Assembly: GCA_947626985.1 (NCBI GenBank)
Contig: CANQUG010000002.1
Location: forward strand, 62,001-126,000
From: an uncultured Lachnospiraceae bacterium
GTDB lineage: Bacteria > Bacillota > Clostridia > Lachnospirales > Lachnospiraceae
Direction of reading: 5' to 3'
Length of the DNA: 64,000 bases
The notes under the pieces are model-generated. The model saw only the letters and a program-made list of their open reading frames with translations. It was not told where the DNA came from and did not search any database. The position numbers and the translations under genes are program-made. Below are positions 9,094 through 17,396 of the stretch, piece after piece (the stretch's first letter is position 1; the number at the start of each line of letters is the position of its first letter).

Positions 9094-10053
9094 TCAACCG
9101 AAACTTTCACTGCCGAAGCTGAAAAATTCCGTCAGCTGAGCGGTGATCACCTCCAGAGGCAGAGTCAGAATGTTCCGATATGGGCCGGAGATACCCTCCT
9201 CCCTCTCCTTTTCCGGATCCGGAGGAAGTATGATGCGAAGGGCAGGTTTCCTGGCGGTTCCCCTGTAAAATGCTTCCATCTCCCGTAAAACAGGCCTTTT
9301 TTCCGCTTTCTTCGGATCCCTCCGGCTCTCTTCTCCCCCTTTTCCGGTCTCCCGGCGCTTCAGGGAACATCCCGCGATTCTTGTCAGGCGCCTTGCCAGC
9401 TGAAGATTTTTCTGATCCCGGAGGATCCCTCCGGCTCTCCCGCAGCAGATCACCGGCCTGCTCCCGTTGCAGAAGGAGAGAAGACCGCAACCGGCATATT
9501 CCTGAAAAATCCGGATCAGGGCTTTCGTCTCGTTTTCACTGGCAGGCTCCCGGCGGATCCTTCTCCTCTTCCGGCCCTCCGCAGGAAAATTCCCGGCCAC
9601 ATCCAGACCCCTGGCGTTGCCCCGGAAATCCCGGAGAGAGAGATCCTGCATGCGGAGGATCTGGCGGTACACGGAGTTCCGGACAGCCCCGCAGCCCTGA
9701 CGGCAGATTTCATATCCGTCGGGATTGGCCAGCGGCACAAAGCAGATGCTCACCCGGTCCAGCAGTTCCCTCACAGGATAAACCTCCCCCAGTCTCCATC
9801 CGCACTCGTAAGCCCGGGCGTACTCTCCGGCCATGACAGTGAGGAAGCGGGGCATATCCCGGTCCGTTCCGTACAGTCCTCCCACACAGAACAGTGTCCG
9901 CTTCCCCTTTCCCATCTCCATCATGGGAATCATTCGTTCATCGTGGCTCTTTCCGATAACGCGGAACCCGCAGAAGGCTCCGTATCTCTGGGCCGTCTCC
10001 CACAGACTGTAATAGATGTCCTCATACCCCGGCCGCTCCCTGGTTTCTGCCAT
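9094..10053 (-). CDS. M14 carboxypeptidase-like protein lacking zinc ligands
   Basis: A 319-residue protein recognisable as peptidase family M14 from its fixed landmarks: LANPDGYEI, NARGLDVAGNF (family pattern NARGVDLNRNF), PASENETKAL and a strand GLLSFCNGS. At the catalytic positions every key residue has changed. The first zinc motif HxxE reads YGTD (in GGLYGTDRD), the substrate-binding Arg of NRNF is Gly, and the third zinc ligand of SYHS is Cys (SFCN). The C-terminal catalytic Glu is not evident, and a basic insert (RRDPKKAEKR) occupies that region. It is probably not a metallopeptidase and may bind peptides or peptidoglycan fragments. No signal peptide was seen. Start ATG with AGGGGAAG ribosome site. 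Confidence 0.75.
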   Translation of the reverse strand: MAETRERPGYEDIYYSLWETAQRYGAFCGFRVIGKSHDERMIPMMEMGKGKRTLFCVGGLYGTDRDMPRFLTVMAGEYARAYECGWRLGEVYPVRELLDRVSICFVPLANPDGYEICRQGCGAVRNSVYRQILRMQDLSLRDFRGNARGLDVAGNFPAEGRKRRRIRREPASENETKALIRIFQEYAGCGLLSFCNGSRPVICCGRAGGILRDQKNLQLARRLTRIAGCSLKRRETGKGGEESRRDPKKAEKRPVLREMEAFYRGTARKPALRIILPPDPEKEREEGISGPYRNILTLPLEVITAQLTEFFSFGSESFG

Positions 10054-10096
10054 ATCTTCCCCTTACTCTCCACAGGCAACATTCCTAAAGGCCTCC

Positions 10097-10141
10097 ATAA
10101 CCTGAAACCCCATAACCCGAAATTCCTTAACCTGAAATCCC
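10097..10141. repeat. Three tandem 15-bp units
   Basis: Three adjacent imperfect 15-bp units at 10097-10111, 10112-10126 and 10127-10141 share the pattern (A/T)TAACC(T/C)GAAA..CC. They lie just upstream of the M14-like gene. They could be iterated protein-binding sites or a simple tandem duplication; no function can be assigned. Confidence 0.6.
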
Positions 10142-10155
10142 TTATTAAGTATATG

Positions 10156-10187
10156 AAAAGAGACAGGCAATCAGACCTGTCTCTTTT
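10156..10187. terminator. Bidirectional terminator hairpin after the surface-protein gene
   Basis: A 12-bp perfect stem (AAAAGAGACAGG / CCTGTCTCTTTT) with an 8-nt loop is flanked by T-rich sequence on both strands. On the minus strand it ends the transcript of the surface protein, whose stop lies 60 bp before it. Confidence 0.8.
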
Positions 10188-10247
10188 TATCTCATTTTCT
10201 ATATACTCTCAGATTTTGCTTTTTCCGGATTCTTCCGGATCCGCGTC

Positions 10248-12998
10248 TTATCTGACTTCTTTTTTCCGTTTCCTCACCAGTACCGTGCTTCCCGCCAGAA
10301 CAGAGGCGAAAGCCAGTGCCAGGAAGTGTCCCACAGGAGCGTCGTCGCTGGTCTTGGGCGGTGTGGCGGAGGTCTCCGCTCCGGTCACCGTTCCGTCCGC
10401 AGTCTGATACTCCGGATCCGTCTCGTCATAGTAATGATAGGTACCGTACTGGTCGTAGTATCCGCCGCCGCTGGGCGTAGCGGTGGGATAAGGCGCGTTG
10501 GTTATCCTGTTGGAGATATCAGCGGAACGGAACTGATAGGTTACGCGCTCCACGGTATCCTGCTCCACCCACTGCGTCCCGTCGTACTCTACTCTCTGGA
10601 AGAATACATACAGATTATAGGTGGCTGCCGTGGTGATGCCCGCCGCGCTTCCGATCCTCCAGGTGCGGTGCGCCTGGCCGGAATTGGAGGGATCCGGGTT
10701 CGTGGATGTGCTCCAGTACAGCGGCTTCCACTGAACGTCGCCCTTCACATAGGGAGGCTGTGTATCCGATCCTGCTCCGATCACTGTAAAATCATAGAAG
10801 GTATTGGGATAAAACTCCAGCGGATTTTCCAGTCCGGTCACCCTGCTGGCCGTAACCGCGGGAACAATGGGATCCCTGGAAGGAGTAGGCGTCACTGTGG
10901 CTTCCGCCGCGGCATCCAGATTAAACTGGAGATAACCGGAAAGGATTCCGCTGCTGTCCTTCATCCGCACCCAGATGGAAATGGGTCCCGATTCAGTGAT
11001 GGTGTTAAGCACAAAGGGCTGATCCGTATTGGCGGCGACAGCCGTACCCTCGCCCTCACAGGTAATGTTGGGCTTCGCGTCGTCGCTCTGAGGCGCCCAC
11101 TGTACATAGAAGGTACCGCCCTTATTGGCGCGGAACACGCATCTCGCTTCCGATGCGGAAGTCCTGGATGCGCTCACGCCCGTCAGTCTGGCAGGTCTGA
11201 TCTCCTCGTCCATCTTATATCTCTCGACCAGAACCTCCCCGCCGTCCGCAGGCTGGAAGTATACGCACACTACAACCTTTCTGGACTGCTCCAGGGTTTT
11301 GGAGAAGTTCTCGCTGAAATAATTCTCCTGGCCCTGCACGGCGTCCTTCCCGTTCTGTGCCAGCTCCTCGGCGCTGAATTCCGGCGTGGCTGTTTTTGCG
11401 TTCAGCACCTTGATATAATACCGGCCGTTTTTATTGAAGGTGAAATACATCTCAAGAGAATCGGCGCTGGTCCACTCACGGCTTCTTACATCGATCGCCG
11501 CCTCCCCGGCGGGAACGGAAGGCGTACCGCTGGGTACCGGAGTTCCCGTCACTTCAGGGGCGGGCGTTCCCGTCACACCGGGAGAAGGAACAGGCGTTTC
11601 GCTGGGCTCCGTCGCTTCCGCTTCCTTCAGCGCTCCGTCCTCCCCGAGATCCAGAAGCGGATCGTCGTATGTAATCTGAGGAAGAATATCCGCCATAGTC
11701 GTCACAGGCTGTCCGTCTCCGTCAGTTCCGATGGTCACTGCCGAATCGCCGGCTTTCGCCTCCAGGATCTTCAGGCCGATGGAAGCTTCCGTCAGCGTTC
11801 CGCTGACAGTAAGACTGCTGCCTGCCGGCAGTACGATATTGGCCTGTGTCTCTCCTTCCTCTGTAACCTTTTTATTTTCCGTAACACTGAGAGTTCCGCT
11901 GACTTCCAGCTTACCGGAGCCATACACGGCTCCTCCTTCCGCGGAGGTGGAGTTTCCGGTGATGGTTCCTCCCGTAAGGGACACGGTGCTGCTCTCGTCA
12001 TAGCTGACGGCGCTTCCGGCTGCGCTGGTCTGATTTCCCGTCAGGACTGCGCCGCTGCCAAGAAGAAACGTTCCGCCCGTCACATCCACGAGGGATCCGG
12101 TCACTGTTCCGTCCGCCTCTTCAAGGCTGCCGTCCACTGTAATCGTGCCGCTCACGGAGCTGGCGTCCTCCTCCAGGATCGTTCCTCCCGTAATCGCCAG
12201 AGTACCGCTGCTTACCTTGAACAGGCTGTCCGTAAATCCGGCTGCACGCTTTATTTTGACATTTTCTGCTGCCGCCACGATCATAATACTCTTACCGCCG
12301 TCTATCAGGACGGATTCACTCAGCTCCAGGTCCCCGTTCACCTTGATCTGGGCCGGCTCGGTGCCGGCCGTCACGGCCGCCACAGCCTCTGCAAGAGTCG
12401 CGTAATTGTGAGAATCATAGGTGACTCCCGTTCCCTGCTCAGGTGCGGGGCTGGGAGTCCCGGTGACCGTACCTTCACTCAGGATATCTCCGGGTACCTC
12501 CGGAACCGTCGCATCCGGAACAGGTGTTTCTGACGGCGTCTCCGGCGCAGGTGTTTCCGACGGTGTCTCCGGAACAGGTATTACTGACGGCGTCTCCGAA
12601 GGCGTCTCTGAGGGTGTGTCCGGAACAGGTGTTTCCGACGGTGTCTCTGAGGGTGTATCCGGAACAGGCGTTTCCGAAGGTGTTCCCTCACTCCCCTGAG
12701 GCGGTGTTTCCGCAGGTGTGTCCGGAAGGGGCGCATCCGGTACCTCCGTCGTCTGAGCAGGCTCTCCTCCCTCCGGCGTTTCTGAAAGAGTTCCCTGTAT
12801 TTCAGACGTCTCCGCAGACCCCTGGGGAACCTCTCCCGTCTCCTCCGACGCTCCGGCCGCAGAAACCGCCGTATCGGCGGAAAGCCCCTCCTCAGCAGAA
12901 ACAGCGCCGAAATCCTCCGCTCCCGCAGCCCGGTAAGGAACGGCTCCCACAGTCAGCGCTCCCGCCAGCAGCATCACAAATAACTGTTTTCTTCTCAT
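10248..12998 (-). CDS. Large Pro/Thr-rich surface protein with beta-helix segment and sorting-like tail
   Basis: A 916-residue secreted protein. The ATG at 12998 is preferred over an in-frame ATG 24 bp upstream because GGGAGGA lies just before it and inside the longer frame. The order is: signal peptide (MRRKQLFVMLLAGALTVGAV); Thr/Ser/Glu-rich linker; about 90 residues of PSETP/VPDTP repeats; a short beta-helix-like region with TGGTI, TGGTF and LTGGTITGN turns; a second Pro-rich linker (VTGTPAPEV, VTGTPVPSG); three or more beta-sandwich-like domains; and a Tyr/Asp-rich stretch. The end is a sorting-type signal: PPKTSDDAP, hydrophobic segment, RKRKKEVR. PPKTS departs from LPxTG, so sortase use is an inference. 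It likely acts as an exposed wall protein or adhesin. Confidence 0.8.
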   Translation of the reverse strand: MRRKQLFVMLLAGALTVGAVPYRAAGAEDFGAVSAEEGLSADTAVSAAGASEETGEVPQGSAETSEIQGTLSETPEGGEPAQTTEVPDAPLPDTPAETPPQGSEGTPSETPVPDTPSETPSETPVPDTPSETPSETPSVIPVPETPSETPAPETPSETPVPDATVPEVPGDILSEGTVTGTPSPAPEQGTGVTYDSHNYATLAEAVAAVTAGTEPAQIKVNGDLELSESVLIDGGKSIMIVAAAENVKIKRAAGFTDSLFKVSSGTLAITGGTILEEDASSVSGTITVDGSLEEADGTVTGSLVDVTGGTFLLGSGAVLTGNQTSAAGSAVSYDESSTVSLTGGTITGNSTSAEGGAVYGSGKLEVSGTLSVTENKKVTEEGETQANIVLPAGSSLTVSGTLTEASIGLKILEAKAGDSAVTIGTDGDGQPVTTMADILPQITYDDPLLDLGEDGALKEAEATEPSETPVPSPGVTGTPAPEVTGTPVPSGTPSVPAGEAAIDVRSREWTSADSLEMYFTFNKNGRYYIKVLNAKTATPEFSAEELAQNGKDAVQGQENYFSENFSKTLEQSRKVVVCVYFQPADGGEVLVERYKMDEEIRPARLTGVSASRTSASEARCVFRANKGGTFYVQWAPQSDDAKPNITCEGEGTAVAANTDQPFVLNTITESGPISIWVRMKDSSGILSGYLQFNLDAAAEATVTPTPSRDPIVPAVTASRVTGLENPLEFYPNTFYDFTVIGAGSDTQPPYVKGDVQWKPLYWSTSTNPDPSNSGQAHRTWRIGSAAGITTAATYNLYVFFQRVEYDGTQWVEQDTVERVTYQFRSADISNRITNAPYPTATPSGGGYYDQYGTYHYYDETDPEYQTADGTVTGAETSATPPKTSDDAPVGHFLALAFASVLAGSTVLVRKRKKEVR

Positions 12999-13035
12999 TA
13001 AAAATCCTCCCAACAAAACCATGAATCCTACTTAC

Positions 13036-13076
13036 ATACTGGATGCAGTATATCACAGTTATTCCTCAAAAGTCAA
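13036..13076 (-). promoter_or_regulatory. Promoter of the surface-protein gene with palindrome over the -10
   Basis: The minus strand has TTGACT, an 18-bp spacer and TATACT (13047-13076). A perfect inverted repeat, ATACTG-N4-CAGTAT (13036-13051), covers the -10 and start-site region, a typical place for a repressor to bind. Confidence 0.7.
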
Positions 13077-13099
13077 ATTTTTACCCTCGGCTGTTCCGT

Positions 13100-14350
13100 T
13101 CAGCCTCTCACCTGACCGTTTCCGTAGATGATATACTTGGTGGTTGTCAGGGCCAGCAGACCCATGGGGCCCCTGGCGTGAAGCTTCTGGGTACTGATGC
13201 CGATCTCCGCTCCGTAACCGAACTCAAACCCGTCCGTGAACCTGGTGGAAGCGTTTACATATACCGCAGCGGCATCCACCTCGTCCAGGAATTTCTGGGC
13301 ATTGGTGTAGTTATCGGTGATGATGGCCTCCGAATGTCCGGTGTTATAGCGATTAATGTGATCGATGGCTTCCTGGACGGAGCCCACCACCTTTACGGAT
13401 ATGATATAGTCCAGATACTCGGTGCCCCAGTCCTCCTCCGTGGCGGGAACCGCTCCGGGGATCACCGAGGCGGCAGCTTCGTCGGCCCGGATTTCCACAT
13501 TCTTCTCAAAAAGGCGCTTCGCCAGAACAGGAAGGAACGCGTCCTTCACCTTCTCATGCACCAGAAGGGATTCGCAGGCGTTGCAGACGCCCACTCTCTG
13601 GGTCTTGGCGTTCATCACGATATCCGCCGCCATGGACAGGTCCGCAGACTCATCCACATATATATGACAGTTTCCGGTGCCGGTCTCGATCACGGGAATG
13701 GTGCTCTGATTCACCACCGCCTGTATGAGGCCTCTCCCTCCTCTGGGGATGAGCACATCCACGTATCTGTTCAGCTTCATGAAAGCGGAAGCCGTCTCCC
13801 GGGATGTGTCCGTGATGAGCTGAATGGCGTTCTCCGGAACCTCTGACTCTCTCAGGGTCTCCCGGATACAGTCCACAATGGCCGTATTGGAACGGATGGC
13901 GTCGCTTCCGCCCTTCAGGATCACCACATTCCCCGTCTTAAAGCAGAGACCGAAGGCGTCCGCCGTCACATTCGGCCGGGCTTCATAGATGATCCCCACA
14001 ACTCCCAGGGGAACTCTTTTCTGACCGATCAGCAGGCCATTGGGACGCTTCTTCATCCCGGTCACCTCGCCTATGGGATCCTCCAGCGCGGCTACCTGTT
14101 CCAGTCCCTCCGCCATTCCCCGGATGCGTTCGGGAGTGAGCATGAGACGATCCACGATCCCCTCGGGCATTCCGTTTTTTCTGCCCTTCTCCACATCCGC
14201 GGCATTCGCCTCCAGAAGAATGTCGGTACGCTCCTTCAGCCTGCGGGCGATCTTCAGCAGCACCTGATTTTTTTTATCTGTGGCAAGGGTGCGCATGGCG
14301 CCCTCCGCCTCCCGGGCATTCTGCCCGAGAATTTCCAGCATTTCCACCAT
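13100..14350 (-). CDS. proA: Glutamate-5-semialdehyde dehydrogenase (gamma-glutamyl phosphate reductase)
   Basis: A 416-residue ProA of normal length, an aldehyde-dehydrogenase-fold enzyme that reduces gamma-glutamyl phosphate to glutamate semialdehyde with NADPH, the second step of proline synthesis. Diagnostic stretches are [37 protein letters not shown] and the active-site cysteine region [15 protein letters not shown]. The partner glutamate 5-kinase gene (proB), often adjacent, is not in this window. Start ATG with GGAGG seven bases upstream. It is last in a run of minus-strand genes starting with yqfC, though gaps in between make a single operon uncertain. Confidence 0.97.
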   Translation of the reverse strand: MVEMLEILGQNAREAEGAMRTLATDKKNQVLLKIARRLKERTDILLEANAADVEKGRKNGMPEGIVDRLMLTPERIRGMAEGLEQVAALEDPIGEVTGMKKRPNGLLIGQKRVPLGVVGIIYEARPNVTADAFGLCFKTGNVVILKGGSDAIRSNTAIVDCIRETLRESEVPENAIQLITDTSRETASAFMKLNRYVDVLIPRGGRGLIQAVVNQSTIPVIETGTGNCHIYVDESADLSMAADIVMNAKTQRVGVCNACESLLVHEKVKDAFLPVLAKRLFEKNVEIRADEAAASVIPGAVPATEEDWGTEYLDYIISVKVVGSVQEAIDHINRYNTGHSEAIITDNYTNAQKFLDEVDAAAVYVNASTRFTDGFEFGYGAEIGISTQKLHARGPMGLLALTTTKYIIYGNGQVRG

Positions 14351-14434
14351 CTATGTACCTCCTGTGGTGATATTTTTATATCCTGACGGCAATTCGCTCC
14401 GTCTGTCCCGCACATCGGCAGGAAGTTCTGCCGC

Positions 14435-14992
14435 TCATCGTAAGCTCCGCAGGATCTCCTCCTCCGTCACGATGATCTCCGGACAGATGTCCGTGGGCTC
14501 CGCGGGAACCGACTCCAGAATCTGAAATCCGAAAGCCAGCGCCATACGGGTAAGGCCGGGATGCTTTTCCAGGAAGCGGTCATAAAAACCGCCGCCGTAT
14601 CCCACCCGGTGGTTCTCTCTGTCAAAAGCCACCCCGGGCATGATGATCAGGGCATCCTCCCACTCTGCGGCTTCTCCCTCCTCCGGTTCCGGAATGCCGA
14701 AATACCCCGGCTTCAGCTGAGAGAAGTCCTCCAGACGGTAAAAGGTCATGTTCTTTCCCTCCACCCTGGGAACCGCTGTCTGTTTGCCTCTTTTCCAGGC
14801 TTCCTCTATAATATACCCGGTCATCACTTCGTGATTGTAATCCGCATATACATAAATCCTCTCCGCCTCCAGAAACTCCGGCAGAGAGATCACTTTTTCT
14901 CCGATGATTCTGCTCATGTCCGCCGCCTGCCGGTCCGTGCAGGACTTCCTCAGGGCGAAGATCTTCTTCCTAATGTCTCGTTTTGTTTCCAT
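14435..14992 (-). CDS. 5-formyltetrahydrofolate cyclo-ligase
   Basis: A 185-residue enzyme that converts 5-formyl-THF to 5,10-methenyl-THF using ATP, feeding one-carbon metabolism. The N terminus is KRDIRKKIFALRK, the middle carries the folate-binding region, and the C-terminal nucleotide motif GYGGGFYDRFL is the family hallmark. The ATG at 14992 (METKRD) is chosen because GGAG lies six bases upstream; a longer frame would need a TTG whose next codon is that GGAG. It overlaps the end of the DUF896 gene by 23 bp, so the two are probably co-translated. Confidence 0.93.
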   Translation of the reverse strand: METKRDIRKKIFALRKSCTDRQAADMSRIIGEKVISLPEFLEAERIYVYADYNHEVMTGYIIEEAWKRGKQTAVPRVEGKNMTFYRLEDFSQLKPGYFGIPEPEEGEAAEWEDALIIMPGVAFDRENHRVGYGGGFYDRFLEKHPGLTRMALAFGFQILESVPAEPTDICPEIIVTEEEILRSLR

Positions 14993-15191
14993 ATTTTTCT
15001 CCAAGATTGGTGATGCTGCCGTCCTTTTCCTGAATATCGATCTGATCCAGCTGTGTCCGCAGGTTCATGCGGATAGTGGCGATATATTCCCTGCGGAGCA
15101 GAGCCTGCTCTTTTTTTTCTGCCTCTGTGAGACCCGGCCCTTTTGCCTTGCGGGCAAGTTCGTTAATTCTGTCCAGCTTCAGACTGTTCAT
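14970..15191 (-). CDS. DUF896 (YnzC-like) small protein
   Basis: A 73-residue protein with the DUF896 pattern: KLDRINELARKAKGPGLTEA, EQALLRREYIATIR and LRTQLDQI. The family folds as a helical hairpin and is widespread in Firmicutes. Bacillus YnzC belongs to an SOS-induced operon, but the molecular role is unknown. Mostly charged, no membrane segment, cytoplasmic. Ribosome site GGAGGAGAAC. It overlaps the downstream cyclo-ligase gene. Confidence 0.88.
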   Translation of the reverse strand: MNSLKLDRINELARKAKGPGLTEAEKKEQALLRREYIATIRMNLRTQLDQIDIQEKDGSITNLGEKYGNKTRH

Positions 15192-15299
15192 GTTCTCCTC
15201 CTGCCTGTTTGGTATGATGCCATTTTCATCTCCACATCATACTACTTTTTTCTCCGTCCGTCCATGGTTTTCACAAAGGCTTCGCACTTTTTTCACACT

Positions 15300-15716
15300 T
15301 CAGCTGGAATAATTTTCCAGAAATCCGTAAAGTTCCCTCCTGGACCCTACATATTTTCCCTGAAGGATCTCTTTTTTGACAGATTCCGGCAGAAGCTCCA
15401 CGGAGATGGAAGTGGTTTCGTAGACGGTGGAACGATCCGGAAGACAGACGATCACATATCCGTCCTGTTCCTTCAGATAGTAGACCTCCTCAGAACTGGC
15501 CCCGGAACCGGCCTCCGGATCCTCCCCCTCTTCCTCCAGGGGATCTCCCCACACCTCCCGGGCGGAGATCTGCCCCTCCTCCTGACCAAGTTTCAGAAAC
15601 TGCTCCGTGTTTTCTCTCGCTTCATTTGATTCCGTCATGCGGTAGGTCCCGTAGGATCCCGCCCACAAAAGACAAAGCAGACAGAATACGCTGATCCCAT
15701 AAAAAAATTTTTTCAT
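15300..15716 (-). CDS. Membrane-anchored protein with BofC-like C-terminal segment
   Basis: A 138-residue protein with one N-terminal membrane segment (FFYGISVFCLLCLLWAGSYG), an acidic linker (GDPLEEEGEDPEAGSG) and a compact C-terminal region (YYLKEQDGYVIVCLPDR, TVYETTSISVELLPESV, LYGFLENYSS). The last part resembles the BofC C-terminal domain, which in Bacillus restrains the SpoIVB signalling protease during sporulation; this is a resemblance read by eye, not a firm call. Its position near yqfC/yqfD would fit a sporulation or envelope role. The domain should face outside the membrane. Confidence 0.65.
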   Translation of the reverse strand: MKKFFYGISVFCLLCLLWAGSYGTYRMTESNEARENTEQFLKLGQEEGQISAREVWGDPLEEEGEDPEAGSGASSEEVYYLKEQDGYVIVCLPDRSTVYETTSISVELLPESVKKEILQGKYVGSRRELYGFLENYSS

Positions 15717-15891
15717 CTTCCCGACGCTCCTTGTCCTGGATTTCGCCCTGAAGGCTTCTTTTTCTATAGTATCAGCCTTTTAAAGACACATTATTCTCCC
15801 TTTTTCTTCATATTTCATGGCAGCATTTTCCAGCAGCTGCCCTCCGTCTGAAGGCCGCCGCCTTCACGGTCCGCAGGTTTCTCCCGATCCG

Positions 15892-16386
15892 TTATCTGAA
15901 GATTCCCAGCTCATTCAGAGCCTGTTCCTGCTTCGCCTCCATCAGGGCGGCGTCCCCGGGCGTCATGTGATCGTATCCCAGAAGGTGCAGCATGCTGTGG
16001 GCCACCAGGAAGCAGAACTCTCTGGCAGCGCTGTGGCCGTACTCCTGCGCCTGGGATAATACTTTGTCCACGGAGATCATAATATCTCCCAGCAGCAGTT
16101 CTCCCGTATCCAGGTCAAAATAGGAATCGTCCTCCTCCACAGGGGAGAAATCCAGGGGCCTCTCAAAGGAGATCATGGGGAAGGACAGCACATCCGTAGG
16201 GGCCGGGATATCCCGGAATTCCTCATTCACCTTTTTGATCTCCTCATTGTCTGTCAGCACCAGACTTATGGATACCTCATAGGGACATTCCTCCATTTCC
16301 AGAACTTTCCGGGCTACGTCATTTGCCAGGACCGCGTAGTCGATCCCCAGTTCCTTCTCCGCCTCATACTCGATCTGAATCGTCAT
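15892..16386 (-). CDS. ybeY: Endoribonuclease YbeY, rRNA maturation factor
   Basis: A 164-residue metalloprotein needed for 16S rRNA 3' maturation and ribosome quality control. The zinc-binding signature is HSMLHLLGYDH near residue 130, and the conserved DVLSFPM motif is present near residue 84. Its ATG overlaps the phoH stop as ATGA, showing translational coupling. The order phoH-ybeY is conserved across bacteria. Confidence 0.97.
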   Translation of the reverse strand: MTIQIEYEAEKELGIDYAVLANDVARKVLEMEECPYEVSISLVLTDNEEIKKVNEEFRDIPAPTDVLSFPMISFERPLDFSPVEEDDSYFDLDTGELLLGDIMISVDKVLSQAQEYGHSAAREFCFLVAHSMLHLLGYDHMTPGDAALMEAKQEQALNELGIFR

Positions 16387-17396
16387 CCTTTTTCCCTCCT
16401 GCGCCTGTCCGCGGGGCGCTTCACCGCCGGTTTCTGTTTTTTCTCATAGTCCTCGTAGGCCTGTACGATCTGCTGAACCAGAGGATGACGCACCACATCC
16501 CTGCTGGTGAGCTGGCAGAAGGCGATATCGTCGATCTTTTTCAGCACCTTCATGGCCACGTCCAGACCGGATACCGCGTCTTTGGGCAGGTCCTTCTGGG
16601 ACGCGTCCCCCGTGACGATCACCTTGGAGCCGAAGCCGATGCGGGTGAGGAACATTTTCATCTGGGCAGGAGTGGTATTCTGGGCCTCGTCCAGAATGAT
16701 AAAGGCGTTGTCCAGAGTCCGGCCCCGCATGTAGGCCAGCGGAGCCACCTCAATCAGGCCCCGCTCCATGTTTTTTGCGAAACTCTCAGGCCCCATGATC
16801 TGAAACAGAGCGTCGTACAGGGGCCGGAGATAAGGATCCACCTTGCTCTGAAGGTCTCCCGGCAGGAAGCCCAGCTTCTCCCCCGCCTCGATGGCGGGCC
16901 GGGTGAGAATGATCCTGGCCACCTCCTCATTGCGGAAGGCCGTGACTGCCATGGCCATAGCCAGATAGGTTTTTCCCGTTCCTGCGGGACCCACGCCAAA
17001 GACGATCATTTTCTGCCGGATCTGATCCACGTACTCCTTCTGGCCCAGGGTTTTGGGCTTGATGGGACGGCCCTGGATGGTGTTGCAGATCACGTCCTTA
17101 TCGATCTCCGTGATCACATCCTCCTGATGCTCCATGGCCAGGGAGAGGGCATAATTCACATTCTGCCTGGTGATCACGCTGCCCCTTCTGGCCAGCACCA
17201 GAAGCTCCTGAAGAAGCTTTTTCGCCGCCTCCGCTCTGGGCTGGGGACCCAGGATCTTCAGAGCGCCGTCCCTGGAGATCAGCGTCACATTCAGCGTCTT
17301 TTCAATAAGCTTTAAATGTTCATCCAGCCTTCCGAAGATATTTCCCTCCAGGCTGGCCGGAATGTCTATCTGTAATTCGATTATACTATTCGCCAT
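16383..17396 (-). CDS. phoH: PhoH family ATPase (PhoH-like)
   Basis: A 337-residue P-loop ATPase. The N-terminal part (about 1-110) contains a KH-like RNA-associated fold (LISRDGALKILGPQ). The PhoH ATPase core has Walker A GPAGTGKTYLAMAMA and Walker B FIILDEAQNT, with TRPAIEAGEKLGFLPGDL between them. A basic tail (KRPADRRRREK) ends the protein. PhoH proteins are thought to work on RNA together with YbeY; the exact reaction is not settled. The start overlaps the yqfD end by 11 bp. Confidence 0.95.
   Translation of the reverse strand: MANSIIELQIDIPASLEGNIFGRLDEHLKLIEKTLNVTLISRDGALKILGPQPRAEAAKKLLQELLVLARRGSVITRQNVNYALSLAMEHQEDVITEIDKDVICNTIQGRPIKPKTLGQKEYVDQIRQKMIVFGVGPAGTGKTYLAMAMAVTAFRNEEVARIILTRPAIEAGEKLGFLPGDLQSKVDPYLRPLYDALFQIMGPESFAKNMERGLIEVAPLAYMRGRTLDNAFIILDEAQNTTPAQMKMFLTRIGFGSKVIVTGDASQKDLPKDAVSGLDVAMKVLKKIDDIAFCQLTSRDVVRHPLVQQIVQAYEDYEKKQKPAVKRPADRRRREKG

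Noticed and set aside
10326..12533. A 735-residue plus-strand frame opposite the surface-protein gene
   Set aside because: Antisense shadow of a repetitive, high-GC gene; no ribosome site or domain.
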